Position numbers and translations under genes: made by a program
Source of the DNA: Planctomycetota bacterium
GTDB taxonomy: Bacteria; Planctomycetota; UBA1135; GCA-002686595
DNA length: 46,755 nt
Assembly (NCBI GenBank): GCA_021730845.1
Contig: JAKFYL010000065.1
Coordinates: forward strand, 1-46,755
Reading direction: 5' to 3'
Notes under the pieces: generated by a model
The model's database searches: none
The model's input: only the letters and a program-made list of their open reading frames with translations
What the model was told of the DNA's origin: nothing
In this document: piece after piece, positions 26,410 through 35,431 of the stretch
Position numbering within the stretch: position 1 is the first letter of the stretch
Layout: each line of letters starts with the position of its first letter

Positions 26410-27252
26410 TCACTCGAAATCCGGCGCGGCTTGCGGTCCAAGCTGAGCCGTTACGGAGCGCAGCGAAAGGTCCGCCTGCTGAATCAATTCTTCGATCTGG
26501 GCCAGAGCTTCCCTCAAGTTCCCGTTCGGCGCATTTCTCATTGCAGCGAGCTTCAGTTTGGCCAAGGCCAGGTCTTGGCCCAGGCCCTCGTGCAGTTTGG
26601 TGGCCAGCGACCTGCGCAGGTTTCTCTCCGTGGCGATGATTTCAGAGGCGCGGAACTCCAATCGGCTTCTCTCGGTGGCGGCCCAACTTTCGGCGCGCCT
26701 AGTTTGGGTGATGTCTTGGGCGGTTCCAATCAAACCGCACACCAAGCCATCACGCTCGTACCACGCTGTCTGAGTCACCAGCAGCGTGGTCGGTATGCCA
26801 CGTATGTTGAAGGTGCCCTCGAAAGTTTGAGACTTCCCGGTGTTGATGACGCTGTGGTCAATGGCCATGATGCGCTGAGCGCTCTCGTTCTCGAACAGCG
26901 CCGTGTCGTCTTGACCAATGACTTCTTCCACGGAGTTTCCGAACATCTCCGCACCTTCTTGGTTGATGATCAGGTAGCGACCGGCTCTGTCCTTGGCGTA
27001 AACGGCACCGCGGGTTCTAGAAAGCACTTCCATGAGCAGCTGCGAGTTGGACCTGACTCTCTCGAGCAGGTCCATGAGCGAGCCCAGCACCGTGGCCAAC
27101 TCCGATGAGCTAGGAGCAGGATCCTTTTGATCCAAGAGTGCCTGCAACGACTTCAGGTGCACTTGGGCCATGTCGATACGCATCGTGAGGTCTAGCTCGT
27201 CCATGGTGTCCTGCTGGCATTGAAGCGTCTCAGGGCCGCCGAAACGATCCAT
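26410..27252 (-). CDS. PAS-HisKA_3 kinase fragment lacking the ATPase domain
   Basis: A 280-residue protein with an N-terminal helical region, a PAS domain (about 75-200: GAVYAKDRAGRYLIINQEGA, QTAWYERDGLVCGLIGTAQD) and a NarL-type kinase dimerisation domain (RNLRRSLATKLHEGLGQDLA, His near 221). It stops with TGA right after LGPQAAPDFE. The complete kinase next to it (28118-30199) continues at the matching position LSPPVLHDFGLEPALKWL into its ATPase domain, so about 130 residues are missing here. The frame after the stop is open for another 68 codons but shows no ATPase motifs. ATG 27252 was chosen; ATG 27204 is an alternative. It is either a decayed kinase or a naturally ATPase-less partner of the neighbour. 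Confidence 0.75.
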   Translation of the reverse strand: MDRFGGPETLQCQQDTMDELDLTMRIDMAQVHLKSLQALLDQKDPAPSSSELATVLGSLMDLLERVRSNSQLLMEVLSRTRGAVYAKDRAGRYLIINQEGAEMFGNSVEEVIGQDDTALFENESAQRIMAIDHSVINTGKSQTFEGTFNIRGIPTTLLVTQTAWYERDGLVCGLIGTAQDITQTRRAESWAATERSRLEFRASEIIATERNLRRSLATKLHEGLGQDLALAKLKLAAMRNAPNGNLREALAQIEELIQQADLSLRSVTAQLGPQAAPDFE

Positions 27253-27459
27253 AGTTCCATGGATTATCGCACCCGGGACTTGCAACGATCATGGTGGCGC
27301 GACCAAGCGCACGCGCTGCTGCATGCTTTGACGCCCCCCGGGGGACGGTCCTGGGACCTAGTTCGTACCAGGCCTTGGACTGGACCGTCTTGATCAGGAG
27401 CATTTCGCGCGCCGCAGGAGGACTACCCCGACTCCGGCGAGGCAAATCTGGCGCGGAGC

Positions 27460-28113
27460 TCAGATGTCCAGCGAGGTCAATCCTTCGCGGACTGCGTACT
27501 TGGTCAGCTCGGCGGTTCCGTGAAGTCCGAGCTTCTTGGAGATGTTGCGCCGATGAGTCTCGACTGTCTTGATGGAGATGTGCATGCACTTGGCTGTGGC
27601 AGCCGATGACTTGCCTTCAGCTACCAGCTGAAGGACTTCGCGTTCACGCGACCCCAGGGTCGTTTGGGCCGAGATGCCGCCGGCCACGTGAGCTTCGGTC
27701 GAGCGCTTGACCACCAAGCCCGCGATCTCCGAACTCAGATACGTCCGTCCGCGGCTAGCGGCACGCACGGCTTGGAGGAGTTCATCGTGGGCCGCGATCT
27801 TCACCACATAGCCCAAAGCGCCGGCCTCGAGCATGTGGTGTACGTAGTTCGAACCTGTGTGTGTGGACAGTCCTACCACCTTGACGCGAGGGAATTCTAG
27901 GTTGATGCGCCGGGTAGCTTCGACCCCATTCATGCCTTCCATGCCCACGTCCATGACCACGACGTCAGGCAGCAGCTTTCGAACGAGGTCCAAGGCTTCG
28001 CGCCCGTCGGATGCTTGTCCCACGACTTGGATGTCGGCGGAGCTAGCCAGCAAGGAACACAGCCCCTCGCGCATCATCCTGTGGTCGTCGACCAAAAGAA
28101 CTCGAATACTCAT
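27460..28113 (-). CDS. NarL/FixJ-family response regulator
   Basis: A 217-residue DNA-binding regulator. The receiver (1-120) has LLVDDHRMMREGL, phospho-acceptor Asp55 in VVMDVGMEGMNG, and Lys105 in GYVVKIAAHDEL. The C-terminal LuxR-type helix-turn-helix (about 150-215) contains LGSREREVLQLVAEGKSS, then AKCMHISIKTVETHRRNISK. It lies 4 bases after the sensor kinase gene, so the two are certainly co-transcribed and very likely a cognate pair. The kinase end provides GGGG-rich sequence that can serve as ribosome-binding site. The phosphorylated form would bind DNA as a dimer; targets are unknown. Confidence 0.96.
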   Translation of the reverse strand: MSIRVLLVDDHRMMREGLCSLLASSADIQVVGQASDGREALDLVRKLLPDVVVMDVGMEGMNGVEATRRINLEFPRVKVVGLSTHTGSNYVHHMLEAGALGYVVKIAAHDELLQAVRAASRGRTYLSSEIAGLVVKRSTEAHVAGGISAQTTLGSREREVLQLVAEGKSSAATAKCMHISIKTVETHRRNISKKLGLHGTAELTKYAVREGLTSLDI

Positions 28114-28117
28114 GCCC

Positions 28118-30199
28118 TTACCCCCTTTGCCCCGCCCTGACTATCGAGAGCGGCGCACTAAGGCGCATCTTCGTGCCTGCGCCAAGGCTCGATTCAATAC
28201 GCATCATGCCGCCAATGTGTAGCAGGCGTTCCTGAATGCTGAGCAGACCTGAGCCCTTGGAGAAGGCGAGGTCCGAGTCCATACCAACCCCGTCGTCTTC
28301 GATCGTTACGGCAAGACCGCTTTTCTTGCGTTCCAAGAGCAAACGAACGCGTTGCGCTTTCGCATGCTTGGCGGCGTTGATGAGAAGTTCGCGGACGGAC
28401 CGAAAGAGCATGATCCGAATCTCTTCGTCGGCGGACTGGCTGTCTCCCTCCACTTTTAGTTCGATCTTGATGCCGTAGCGTTCGTGAATGTTTTCTGCCA
28501 ACCATTTGAGCGCCGGCTCCAATCCAAAATCGTGCAATACCGGCGGGCTGAGCTCGAGGCCGATTGAACGGGCCGTTGCATTGGTCTGGCGTATGAGATC
28601 TTCGATTTCTCCCAAAGGCTTGGCCATCCGTCCATTGGTTGTTTGCCGCAAGGCAGCTAGCTTCATCTGCGTCAGGGCAATGGTCTGGCTCAATCCGTCG
28701 TGTAAGTCCATGGCCAAACGTCGGCGTTCCCGCTCCTCGGCCAACAACAGGTCCGCCACCAGTTGTCGCACGCGGGCCTGAGTGTTCATGACGGCTTGCT
28801 CTGATTGCTTGCGCGCCGTGGCGTCGCGCACGTAGATCGTGAGCAGCGGTGTTTCACCAATTCCGAGCGGGGCCAAAGCGACCTCAACCGGAAACTCGGT
28901 TCCGTCCAGCCGCATCGCGTGCGAGTCAAACCGCATGCTGCTGAAGTCGCCGACTTGCGTGGTTAGAAAAGTGGCGAAGGCCGTCCGTGCTTGATCCCGC
29001 GACCGGGGTGGAATCAGCAGCGGGATCAGCTCACTCCCGATTGCGGAAGTGCGCGGGCAACAAAACATGGTTTCAGCCGCGGCGTTGAACTCGAGCACAA
29101 GTCCTTGGCTATCGACCGTGATTACTCCGTCGAGCGCTGCGTCGAGGCTAGCGGCCTTGAGCGCTACGGCCTTCCGTTCCCGATTGACGCTTAGCTGGCG
29201 TTCGTGCGCTTGACCAATTTGCTGGCCTACTGCCGTCAAGAGCCTTACAACGGCGTCGTCCAGCTGGCGGATCGATCTGCAGTACAGGCGCAAGATGGCG
29301 CGAATCTTGCCGTTCACTAGGATGGGCAGGCGAAACATGCCATGCAACCCGAGTCGTCGGATGACAGGCTCGCGCGAGAGCACTTCGTGGGCCATGACAT
29401 CTTCGATCCATAGATACTTGCCGCTTTGCCAAGGTGGATCGATGTGAGGCGAAAAAACTTTGGAAGTCACGCCTTCCGCAATTGCGGATTGGTCGATGGA
29501 GGGCATAGCCCAGGACCGTGCGCAGGATGGCACCCCATATTCCGAGTCAATGGACCACAGCTCTGCAAGGTCCCACTGCAACCGCTCGCATAGCAGGCGC
29601 AGGATCGGGGCCATGGCTTCCTCAAAGGAATGCACTTCGGAAAACACGCATGCGATCCCGTAGTTCAAAGCCAAATGCGACTCAGCCTGCATGTGTTCCG
29701 TGGTCTCGATCGCCGTTGCCAGATGCTGACCGGATAAGGCGCCCGACAGGGGCTGTTGGGTGCCAATTTCCACAACCCAGCCGTAATCGCCGGCCTTGCG
29801 AATGAGTCGATACTCGACTCGAAAAGATGTGCAGGACTCCGAAGCGTGGCCGAGGACCTTTAGGCAGCGCTCGCGGTCGTCGGGATGAACGGCTTGCAAC
29901 CAGCCCGCTCCCAGCAGTTGCTCCATGCTGCGCCCGGTGAAAGCGACCCATGCCGGATTGAACCAGCTACTCGTCGCGTCGGCCGCCACGGCCCGCAGCA
30001 GAACGAGTGTGCGATCCGTAGTGTGCTTGCTTTCAGAAGTGGAGAATGTAGACGCGAGCGTACTGTGCAAATCGACCGCGCCGTCCTTGATGGGTTGAAA
30101 ATCGGCGTTACCGGTGCCTACGAGTCCTCGAGGGGCTGGCACTTCTTGGTCCACGCTCTTGGGATTGTGCTGCAACATACGCTCGATGACCGCGAACAT
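28118..30199 (-). CDS. Sensor histidine kinase: PAS-GAF-PAS-HisKA_3-HATPase
   Basis: A 693-residue soluble NarX/DegS-type kinase. It has a PAS domain (about 60-175: FNPAWVAFTGRSMEQLLGAG, VHPDDRERCLKVL), a GAF domain (about 190-340: ILRLLCERLQWDLAELWSID, GMFRLPILVNGKIRAILRLY) and a second PAS (about 350-465: ALDGVITVDSQGLVLEFNAA). The dimerisation domain has LAMDLHDGLSQTIAL with His500, and the ATPase has N-box ELLINAAKHAK, G1 EDDGVGMD and G2 GSGLLSIQERL. No membrane helix is present, so it senses a cytoplasmic or diffusible signal. CCRTS-type cysteines near the second PAS are not an obvious cofactor site. The start has no clear ribosome-binding site; ATG 30178 is an alternative. It is followed 4 bases later by its regulator. 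Confidence 0.95.
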   Translation of the reverse strand: MFAVIERMLQHNPKSVDQEVPAPRGLVGTGNADFQPIKDGAVDLHSTLASTFSTSESKHTTDRTLVLLRAVAADATSSWFNPAWVAFTGRSMEQLLGAGWLQAVHPDDRERCLKVLGHASESCTSFRVEYRLIRKAGDYGWVVEIGTQQPLSGALSGQHLATAIETTEHMQAESHLALNYGIACVFSEVHSFEEAMAPILRLLCERLQWDLAELWSIDSEYGVPSCARSWAMPSIDQSAIAEGVTSKVFSPHIDPPWQSGKYLWIEDVMAHEVLSREPVIRRLGLHGMFRLPILVNGKIRAILRLYCRSIRQLDDAVVRLLTAVGQQIGQAHERQLSVNRERKAVALKAASLDAALDGVITVDSQGLVLEFNAAAETMFCCPRTSAIGSELIPLLIPPRSRDQARTAFATFLTTQVGDFSSMRFDSHAMRLDGTEFPVEVALAPLGIGETPLLTIYVRDATARKQSEQAVMNTQARVRQLVADLLLAEERERRRLAMDLHDGLSQTIALTQMKLAALRQTTNGRMAKPLGEIEDLIRQTNATARSIGLELSPPVLHDFGLEPALKWLAENIHERYGIKIELKVEGDSQSADEEIRIMLFRSVRELLINAAKHAKAQRVRLLLERKKSGLAVTIEDDGVGMDSDLAFSKGSGLLSIQERLLHIGGMMRIESSLGAGTKMRLSAPLSIVRAGQRG

Positions 30200-30539
30200 C
30201 TGCGGACTGCACCCGGCGCTGTTGCGGCCGTTCGCATTCAGGCCAAGTCGGCTGTACGCCGCCCACAGATTGGCACGATTCGCGCTGAAGTGTAACCGAA
30301 GTTCCCTGAAAGCATTGCGGCAATTGGACGTTTCTCAAAATACCGAGTTTCCTACGCCGCATACCTGGCAATTGGGTATTCAAGTACGAATGCGATTTCG
30401 GGCACACGAGGATGTTTCTTTCCATGGCCCTGCTCTGAAGTCACTTCGAGTGCGCAAGTTCGACTCCTGGTGACCCGTGCCCTTTCGCTGTGGCCGTGCA
30501 GGATACGCGCAACCGGCACGCGCCATGCACGGCTCCGCC
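30200..30539. other. Intergenic stretch upstream of the kinase operon
   Basis: About 340 bases between the kinase start and the symporter remnant. It should hold the kinase promoter, but no convincing element was recognised. Open frames here lack ribosome-binding sites and family features. Confidence 0.4.
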
Positions 30540-31090
30540 GAGCGCAACCGACTTGGTTTTTATGGCTCGCCTCATGAGCTGGCCCGCGCGCGAGCCCTCT
30601 TGGGCAAGCTCCCCTAGCCTTCCTGGCGCGCGCCGCAGTGCCTCGGCCAGAAGCTGGCCAGATTGAGACTCTTGCGACTGCCGCCAGCGCTTTGGGCCGG
30701 GCGCGGAGCGCTTCGCGGCCTCGTGTACACCGTGGCGGGCGGCACGTGGGCCGACGCGATGACGGACACGCTCCAGGGGGCAGTGATTTGCATCGCATTC
30801 GTGGCGCTGGCGGCCTCGCACTCGCGTCCGAAGGCGTCAGCCAACTGGTCGAATGGGCTTCATCGCTGGGTAGCTCGGGTTTTTTCGTGACCACGATCCT
30901 GGGCCCGTTCACGAGCGTTGGCAACCAGCCCAGTGTCTATCTCGCCTGGAGCATAGGCGCCAGTACGTGTTTGGTCGGGCAGTACCAGCCCTTGCCCGCG
31001 CCTTGTCTTTCGTCGGTGGGCTTGCCATTGGCCAGCTACTGCGGCGGGTTGTTGTAGCCAAAGCGCCGCGCGCGCGCGCTATAGTGCGCG
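30540..31090 (+). pseudogene. Frameshifted fragment of a sodium:solute symporter (SSF)
   Basis: Three consecutive plus-strand frames carry pieces of one membrane protein. Around 30720-30825 a frame reads LVYTVAGGTWADAMTDTLQG, then AVICIAFVALA; this is the conserved SSF motif with Y-T-x-x-GG and T-D-x-x-Q-G followed by a membrane helix. The next frame (about 30830-30960) gives EWASSLGSSGFFVTTILGPF. A third (about 30990-31080) gives GGLAIGQLLRRVVVAKAPRA, resembling the SSF segment 'GSLVSQELIARVLASRSP'. The N-terminal helices and roughly the C-terminal half are absent, and the acyl-CoA synthetase gene begins immediately after. At least two frameshifts are needed, so it cannot make a functional transporter. 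Confidence 0.55.
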
Positions 31091-31099
31091 TTCTGCCGC

Positions 31100-32686
31100 A
31101 TGCACATCTGGTCGATCCTGCGCGAAGCCCGTTCCCGCTTCCCCACGCACACGGCCGTGCGCCAAGGCGAGTGGTCGCTGAACTACGCGCAGTTCTTCGA
31201 GCGCTGCCAAGCGCTGGCGGCCAACTTCCGGGCCCAGGGCTATCAGCCCAGTGATCGCATAGCGATTCTGGCGCCCAATGGGCCGGCCTTTCTCGAGGCG
31301 TATTTCGCGACAGCCGGCGCGGATCTGGTGCTTTGCCCGCTCAACACGCGGCTGCATGCGCTGGAACTCGCCCACATCTTGCGCGATTGCCAGGCGCGCG
31401 GGTGGATCGTTGCGAACGATTTTGCGGACGTCGCGCGCGCGACACTCGAGCACGCGCCAATGCTCGAGGACGTACTGTGGACCGGAGGCGCGGTGAAGCT
31501 CGAGATCCCGGGGAGAACATTGCGCTCGCAGTCCTGGGTCGAAGCACTGGCTCAGACAGGCGAGCGTGGGTTTGACCCGGATTCGGGCGACAGCGGCCTC
31601 GCGCATCTGTACTACACCAGCGGAACCACGGGTGAACCCAAGGGCGTCATGCTCACCCACGGCAACGTCAGCGTGCACGCGACAAGCGCCGTGAGCGAGC
31701 TGCGCCTTGACGAAGGCGACGTCTGGGGTCATTTCGCGCCGATGTTCCACCTGGCGGATGCCTGGGCCAGCTTCGCCATCACGCTCGTGGGCGGCACGCA
31801 CGTATTCGCGCCGCGTTTCGAGGAGCCATTGGTGCTCGACGTCTTCGAACAGGAGCGCGTCACACTGACCAACTTGGTGCCGACCATGTTGCAGCGGCTG
31901 GTGCGCTTTCCAGGCGTGGAGCAGCGCGATTTTTCGAGCTTGCGGCTGATTCTCTCGGGTGGGGCCCCCATCGCGCCCGATGTCGTGCGCGAAATCATGC
32001 GCGTGTTTCGCTGTACCTACGTGCAGACCTACGGCATGACCGAGACCAGTCCATACCTGACGCTGAGTTTGTTGCATCCGCACCTGGAGAAACTCTCGCC
32101 GGCAGAGCAGTTTCGGTACCGCGCCAAGACCGGCCGGTCGTTCCGGGGAGTCGCATTGCGCGTTGTGGCGGAGGACGGCAGCGACGTGGCGTCCGATGGC
32201 ATACAGGTGGGCGAAATTTGGGCCCGCGGGCCGACGGTCACGCCCGGATATTGGCAGCGGCCGGATCTCACTGCGGCAGCGTTCTCGGACGGTTGGTTGC
32301 GCACCGGCGACCTGGCCACGCTCGACAGCGAGGGCTATCTGGACATCGTCGACCGCAAGAAAGACATGATCATTTCGGGCGGGGAAAAGATCTATTCCAC
32401 GGAGGTCGAGCACGCACTCATGGCTCACCCTGGCGTGATGGAAGCTGCGGTCTTCGGTGTTCCCAGTGCCGAGTGGGGCGAACAAGTGCGCGCCGCGGTG
32501 GCGCTGCGTCCGGGCGCAACCGTCGATGCGAGTGAGCTCCTCGCTCACTGCCGCAGCATGCTAGCTGGCTACAAGTGTCCCAAGCAGATCGCGCTCCTTC
32601 CGGAATTGCCCAAGACCGGAACCGGCAAGATCGCGAAAGCCAAACTGCGCGACGCCGCCCGCGGCGCGGCAGCGCATCATTCGTAG
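31100..32686 (+). CDS. AMP-dependent acyl-CoA synthetase/ligase
   Basis: A 528-residue adenylate-forming enzyme that activates a carboxylic acid, probably a fatty acid, with ATP and CoA. The P-loop-like motif A3 is YYTSGTTGEPKGVMLTH (near 172-188). Motif A5 is QTYGMTETSP, A7 is WLRTGDLATLDSEGYLDIVD and A8 is RKKDMIISGGEKIYSTEVE. The catalytic lysine of A10 lies in PKTGTGKIAKAKLRD near the end. Length and motif spacing are typical of fatty-acyl-CoA synthases of the FadD/medium-chain type. No ribosome-binding site is visible before ATG 31100, and the gene starts directly after the symporter remnant. It converges on the cytochrome cluster (45 bases between stops). The substrate chain length cannot be told from sequence. 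Confidence 0.95.
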   Translation: MHIWSILREARSRFPTHTAVRQGEWSLNYAQFFERCQALAANFRAQGYQPSDRIAILAPNGPAFLEAYFATAGADLVLCPLNTRLHALELAHILRDCQARGWIVANDFADVARATLEHAPMLEDVLWTGGAVKLEIPGRTLRSQSWVEALAQTGERGFDPDSGDSGLAHLYYTSGTTGEPKGVMLTHGNVSVHATSAVSELRLDEGDVWGHFAPMFHLADAWASFAITLVGGTHVFAPRFEEPLVLDVFEQERVTLTNLVPTMLQRLVRFPGVEQRDFSSLRLILSGGAPIAPDVVREIMRVFRCTYVQTYGMTETSPYLTLSLLHPHLEKLSPAEQFRYRAKTGRSFRGVALRVVAEDGSDVASDGIQVGEIWARGPTVTPGYWQRPDLTAAAFSDGWLRTGDLATLDSEGYLDIVDRKKDMIISGGEKIYSTEVEHALMAHPGVMEAAVFGVPSAEWGEQVRAAVALRPGATVDASELLAHCRSMLAGYKCPKQIALLPELPKTGTGKIAKAKLRDAARGAAAHHS

Positions 32687-32731
32687 CGGACCCCCGCTGC
32701 GCTCGCACCTCCCGCGCCCCAAGCGTGCGGC

Positions 32732-35431
32732 CTAAGGAATCTGCTGGATTTCCAGGTCTTTCCAGCTCATTTCCGTCTTGGCGCCCAGGCTTTGCAGCAC
32801 GATGGCCCCCAAGTTGTGCGAGCGCGCCGGGTCCAGCGCGTCGTTGACTACCACGTCGTTGAGACGCACCACCAAACGTGTGCCGCCAGCTTCTTCCGTG
32901 CAGCGCACGGCCACCGTGAACCACAGATCCGGCTCCATCAACTGAGTGCCGAGCGCGGACAGTCCGCGCAGGCTGCCAGTTTTTTCACGGCTCGTGCCCG
33001 TGTGATTGAGCACCAGTTCGTAGCCGGGTGCCTGCTCCGGCGGCGCGTTGGAGCGCAGGAACACCGATCCCTCGCCGCCGCCGTTGAGTCGGCAACGACC
33101 GCGGAACTCGAATTGGCGATAATCCGTTCGAGCGCTCAGCAAACGACCGGCTCCACGAGCGACGATGACTCCGTCTTCGACCGTCCAGGGGTCCGATCCA
33201 GTGATCGAACCGGACTGCGCTAGCCAACCGGCAAGCGTGCTGCCGTCGAACAGCCTGACCCAACCCTGATTGGGATCACCGGGCAGGGCGCGCGGCTCGC
33301 GCAGACGCATGGTCAGGTCTTGAATCGCAATCTGGCCGCGACCGCCCTGCAACACCAAGGGCCCTTGCGGCTGCTCGCCCGTCAAGGGCGCTCCCGCGGT
33401 GGGCCCGGTGAGTTCGACCTCTTCTTGCATGAGCGTGTCGTCGATGAGCACGCGCAAGAATCGCGCGTTTGCCGTCTTGCGGCCGCTGGCATCGAAGCGC
33501 GGCGCGCAAAAGCGCACGCTCAAGCCGTGCCACTCCCCGGGCCCGCGGTAGGCTCCAAACACCGGCGCACGAGCCGCAAAGCTTCCGTCCGCTGCCGCCG
33601 CCAAAGCGCCACTGTCGTGCACGGACGCCTGAGCGCCGGGCGCTGCATGCTGATCGCGCAACTCGATTTCGTAGCGGCCCATCAAGAACAGTCCCGAGTC
33701 GCTGCCTTCGGGAAGCATGAAACGGAGCGAAAGATCGATGTCCCCAAACTCCATGCGCGAGGTCAAATCGTCCGGAGCCGGTGAACCCGCGTTGGAAAGC
33801 GTGCGCCCTTCGTGTGGCCGTCGATCGACTTCCTCTTCGGCAGTGCGCACGAGTTGTCCGGCGGCGCCCAAATCGATGGTGACTCCTCCTCGCGCCCAAC
33901 CCTGACCGGACCAGATCTTCAACGGCTCGTCCTGGGTCAGCAACAGCATGCCTTCGCCACCCGACTCGCGCGGCCGAGGCATGGAGTAGGGCTTGGCAAC
34001 AGGGACGACGGTAGGGTCGTCTGCCAAGCGCCTTACGGTGTAGGCCAGTTCATTCTGCACCAGCACTTCGCCTTGCGCGCTGCGCAGACCGTCGAACCGC
34101 AAGCGTGCGACCTTGCCGGCTGTCAGGCTGCGCACGAAAACTTTGGCGCTGCGGCAGTCCTTTGCGAGTTCGATGGACTCGACGGCCCGCGGCGCAATGT
34201 TTCGCAGCGGCGAACCATATTCCCACCAATATTCGTAGTCGTACTGGTGCACTCGAACTTTTTCGGCTACCAGTCCGCTGGGGTCGATGGGTTTGGTGAA
34301 ACTGATCGCAAATCCTCCCGGCACTAGGCGCGTCGATTGGATCTCGAACGGGGTCTGGCCGCTCCAGCGCATGCGTGCGACGCCGTCGCCGGGGGCTTGC
34401 CCGCCCCAGCCGCGATCAGTGAGTCCGCAAAACAGGCTTCCATCCGCGGCGAATCGCACCCGAATGGCCGAGCCCACCCCGCGGCGGAATGGGTAGACGA
34501 CGCCTTGGGTTACGCCACCGAAGTCCTCGAGCTCGGCGCGCAGGATCATGCCGTTGGTCATTTCGGCAAGGAACAACTGCCCAGCAAAGGGTCCGAACTT
34601 TCCGTCGCTGGTGTCGCTAGCCATGTCGCCGGTGGAGCGCGACCAGTCATAGGGAATCCAAATCGCTGCGTCGTCGCGGGCCTGCTTCGGAGCCATAGTT
34701 CCACTAGGAAGCCGCTTCTCGCGTTGGAACTCCTCGGTCCAGCGCAAGGAAGCTGGATGACCGTGGAAGGTCCCCTCGCGCGCATGGAACAGCCCACAAG
34801 CTGCCATCCAATCGCCCTGGTTGTCGGTCACGAGCAAACGGCCAGTGCTATCGCGGCCGATGCCGCACGGGCTGCGAAACCCGGAGGCAAAAGGATGCAC
34901 GGCGCCCTTGGGGTCGACGCGCAGCACCCAGCCGCGGTAGGGCACGGGCGAGACGCCCATCCACCAGGGATCTCCGAAGGCCACGTTCAGGGACACATAC
35001 CAGTTGCCTTGTTCGTCGCGCGGCAAGCCGAAGGCGAACTCGTGGTAGTTGCCGGAAAGCCCCCAGTCATTGGTTAGAGTTTGCACGCGATCACACTGGC
35101 CGTCCGAATCGTCGTCGCACAAGAGCGAAATCTCGCCGCGCTGCAGCACATAGATGGAGTTGCCCTCCACCGCCAGGCCCAATCCCTCTTGCAGTCCTTC
35201 GGCGAAGAGTCTCGGCATCGCGCTCGAGATGTCCGCGGTCAGGGGATCGCGGTAGATCCAAACTTGACCGCGGCGCGTGCTTACCACCAGTGCACCGTCG
35301 GGCAAGAAGCCCAGGCCACCAACCTCCAGGCGCTCACCGGGCGGAGACGGCAGATGCTCCACCGTGTATCCATCGACCTCCGACTGGAACAGCGCCATCA
35401 GGCTCGCGCCCACTACTAGAAAGCCGCTCAC
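32732..35431 (-). CDS. Sorbosone-dehydrogenase-like beta-propeller fused to DUF1080 domain
   Basis: An 899-residue exported protein with a short N-terminal signal (MSGFLVVGASLMALFQS). Residues about 20-370 form a six-bladed propeller of the PQQ-dehydrogenase/L-sorbosone-dehydrogenase type (GGLGFLPDGALVVSTRRGQV, GNYHEFAFGLPRDEQGNWYV, ASGFRSPCGIGRDSTGRLLV). A beta-rich linker region follows. The C-terminus (about 700-899) is a DUF1080/3-keto-disaccharide-hydrolase-like lectin fold (WVRLFDGSTLAGW, WTVEDGVIVARGAG, then EGSVFLRSN); a related partial copy lies near 570-680 (FGDIDLSLRFMLPEGSDSGL). Such combinations are common in Planctomycetota. Its start overlaps the stop codon of the monoheme cytochrome (ATGA), so the cytochrome probably accepts its electrons if it is a dehydrogenase; the substrate is probably a sugar, but this is inference. 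Confidence 0.85.
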   Translation of the reverse strand: MSGFLVVGASLMALFQSEVDGYTVEHLPSPPGERLEVGGLGFLPDGALVVSTRRGQVWIYRDPLTADISSAMPRLFAEGLQEGLGLAVEGNSIYVLQRGEISLLCDDDSDGQCDRVQTLTNDWGLSGNYHEFAFGLPRDEQGNWYVSLNVAFGDPWWMGVSPVPYRGWVLRVDPKGAVHPFASGFRSPCGIGRDSTGRLLVTDNQGDWMAACGLFHAREGTFHGHPASLRWTEEFQREKRLPSGTMAPKQARDDAAIWIPYDWSRSTGDMASDTSDGKFGPFAGQLFLAEMTNGMILRAELEDFGGVTQGVVYPFRRGVGSAIRVRFAADGSLFCGLTDRGWGGQAPGDGVARMRWSGQTPFEIQSTRLVPGGFAISFTKPIDPSGLVAEKVRVHQYDYEYWWEYGSPLRNIAPRAVESIELAKDCRSAKVFVRSLTAGKVARLRFDGLRSAQGEVLVQNELAYTVRRLADDPTVVPVAKPYSMPRPRESGGEGMLLLTQDEPLKIWSGQGWARGGVTIDLGAAGQLVRTAEEEVDRRPHEGRTLSNAGSPAPDDLTSRMEFGDIDLSLRFMLPEGSDSGLFLMGRYEIELRDQHAAPGAQASVHDSGALAAAADGSFAARAPVFGAYRGPGEWHGLSVRFCAPRFDASGRKTANARFLRVLIDDTLMQEEVELTGPTAGAPLTGEQPQGPLVLQGGRGQIAIQDLTMRLREPRALPGDPNQGWVRLFDGSTLAGWLAQSGSITGSDPWTVEDGVIVARGAGRLLSARTDYRQFEFRGRCRLNGGGEGSVFLRSNAPPEQAPGYELVLNHTGTSREKTGSLRGLSALGTQLMEPDLWFTVAVRCTEEAGGTRLVVRLNDVVVNDALDPARSHNLGAIVLQSLGAKTEMSWKDLEIQQIP

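Noticed and set aside
31079-32548. 489-residue minus-strand frame opposite the acyl-CoA synthetase
   Set aside because: It is the antisense of a gene with all conserved adenylation motifs; a common GC-rich artefact.
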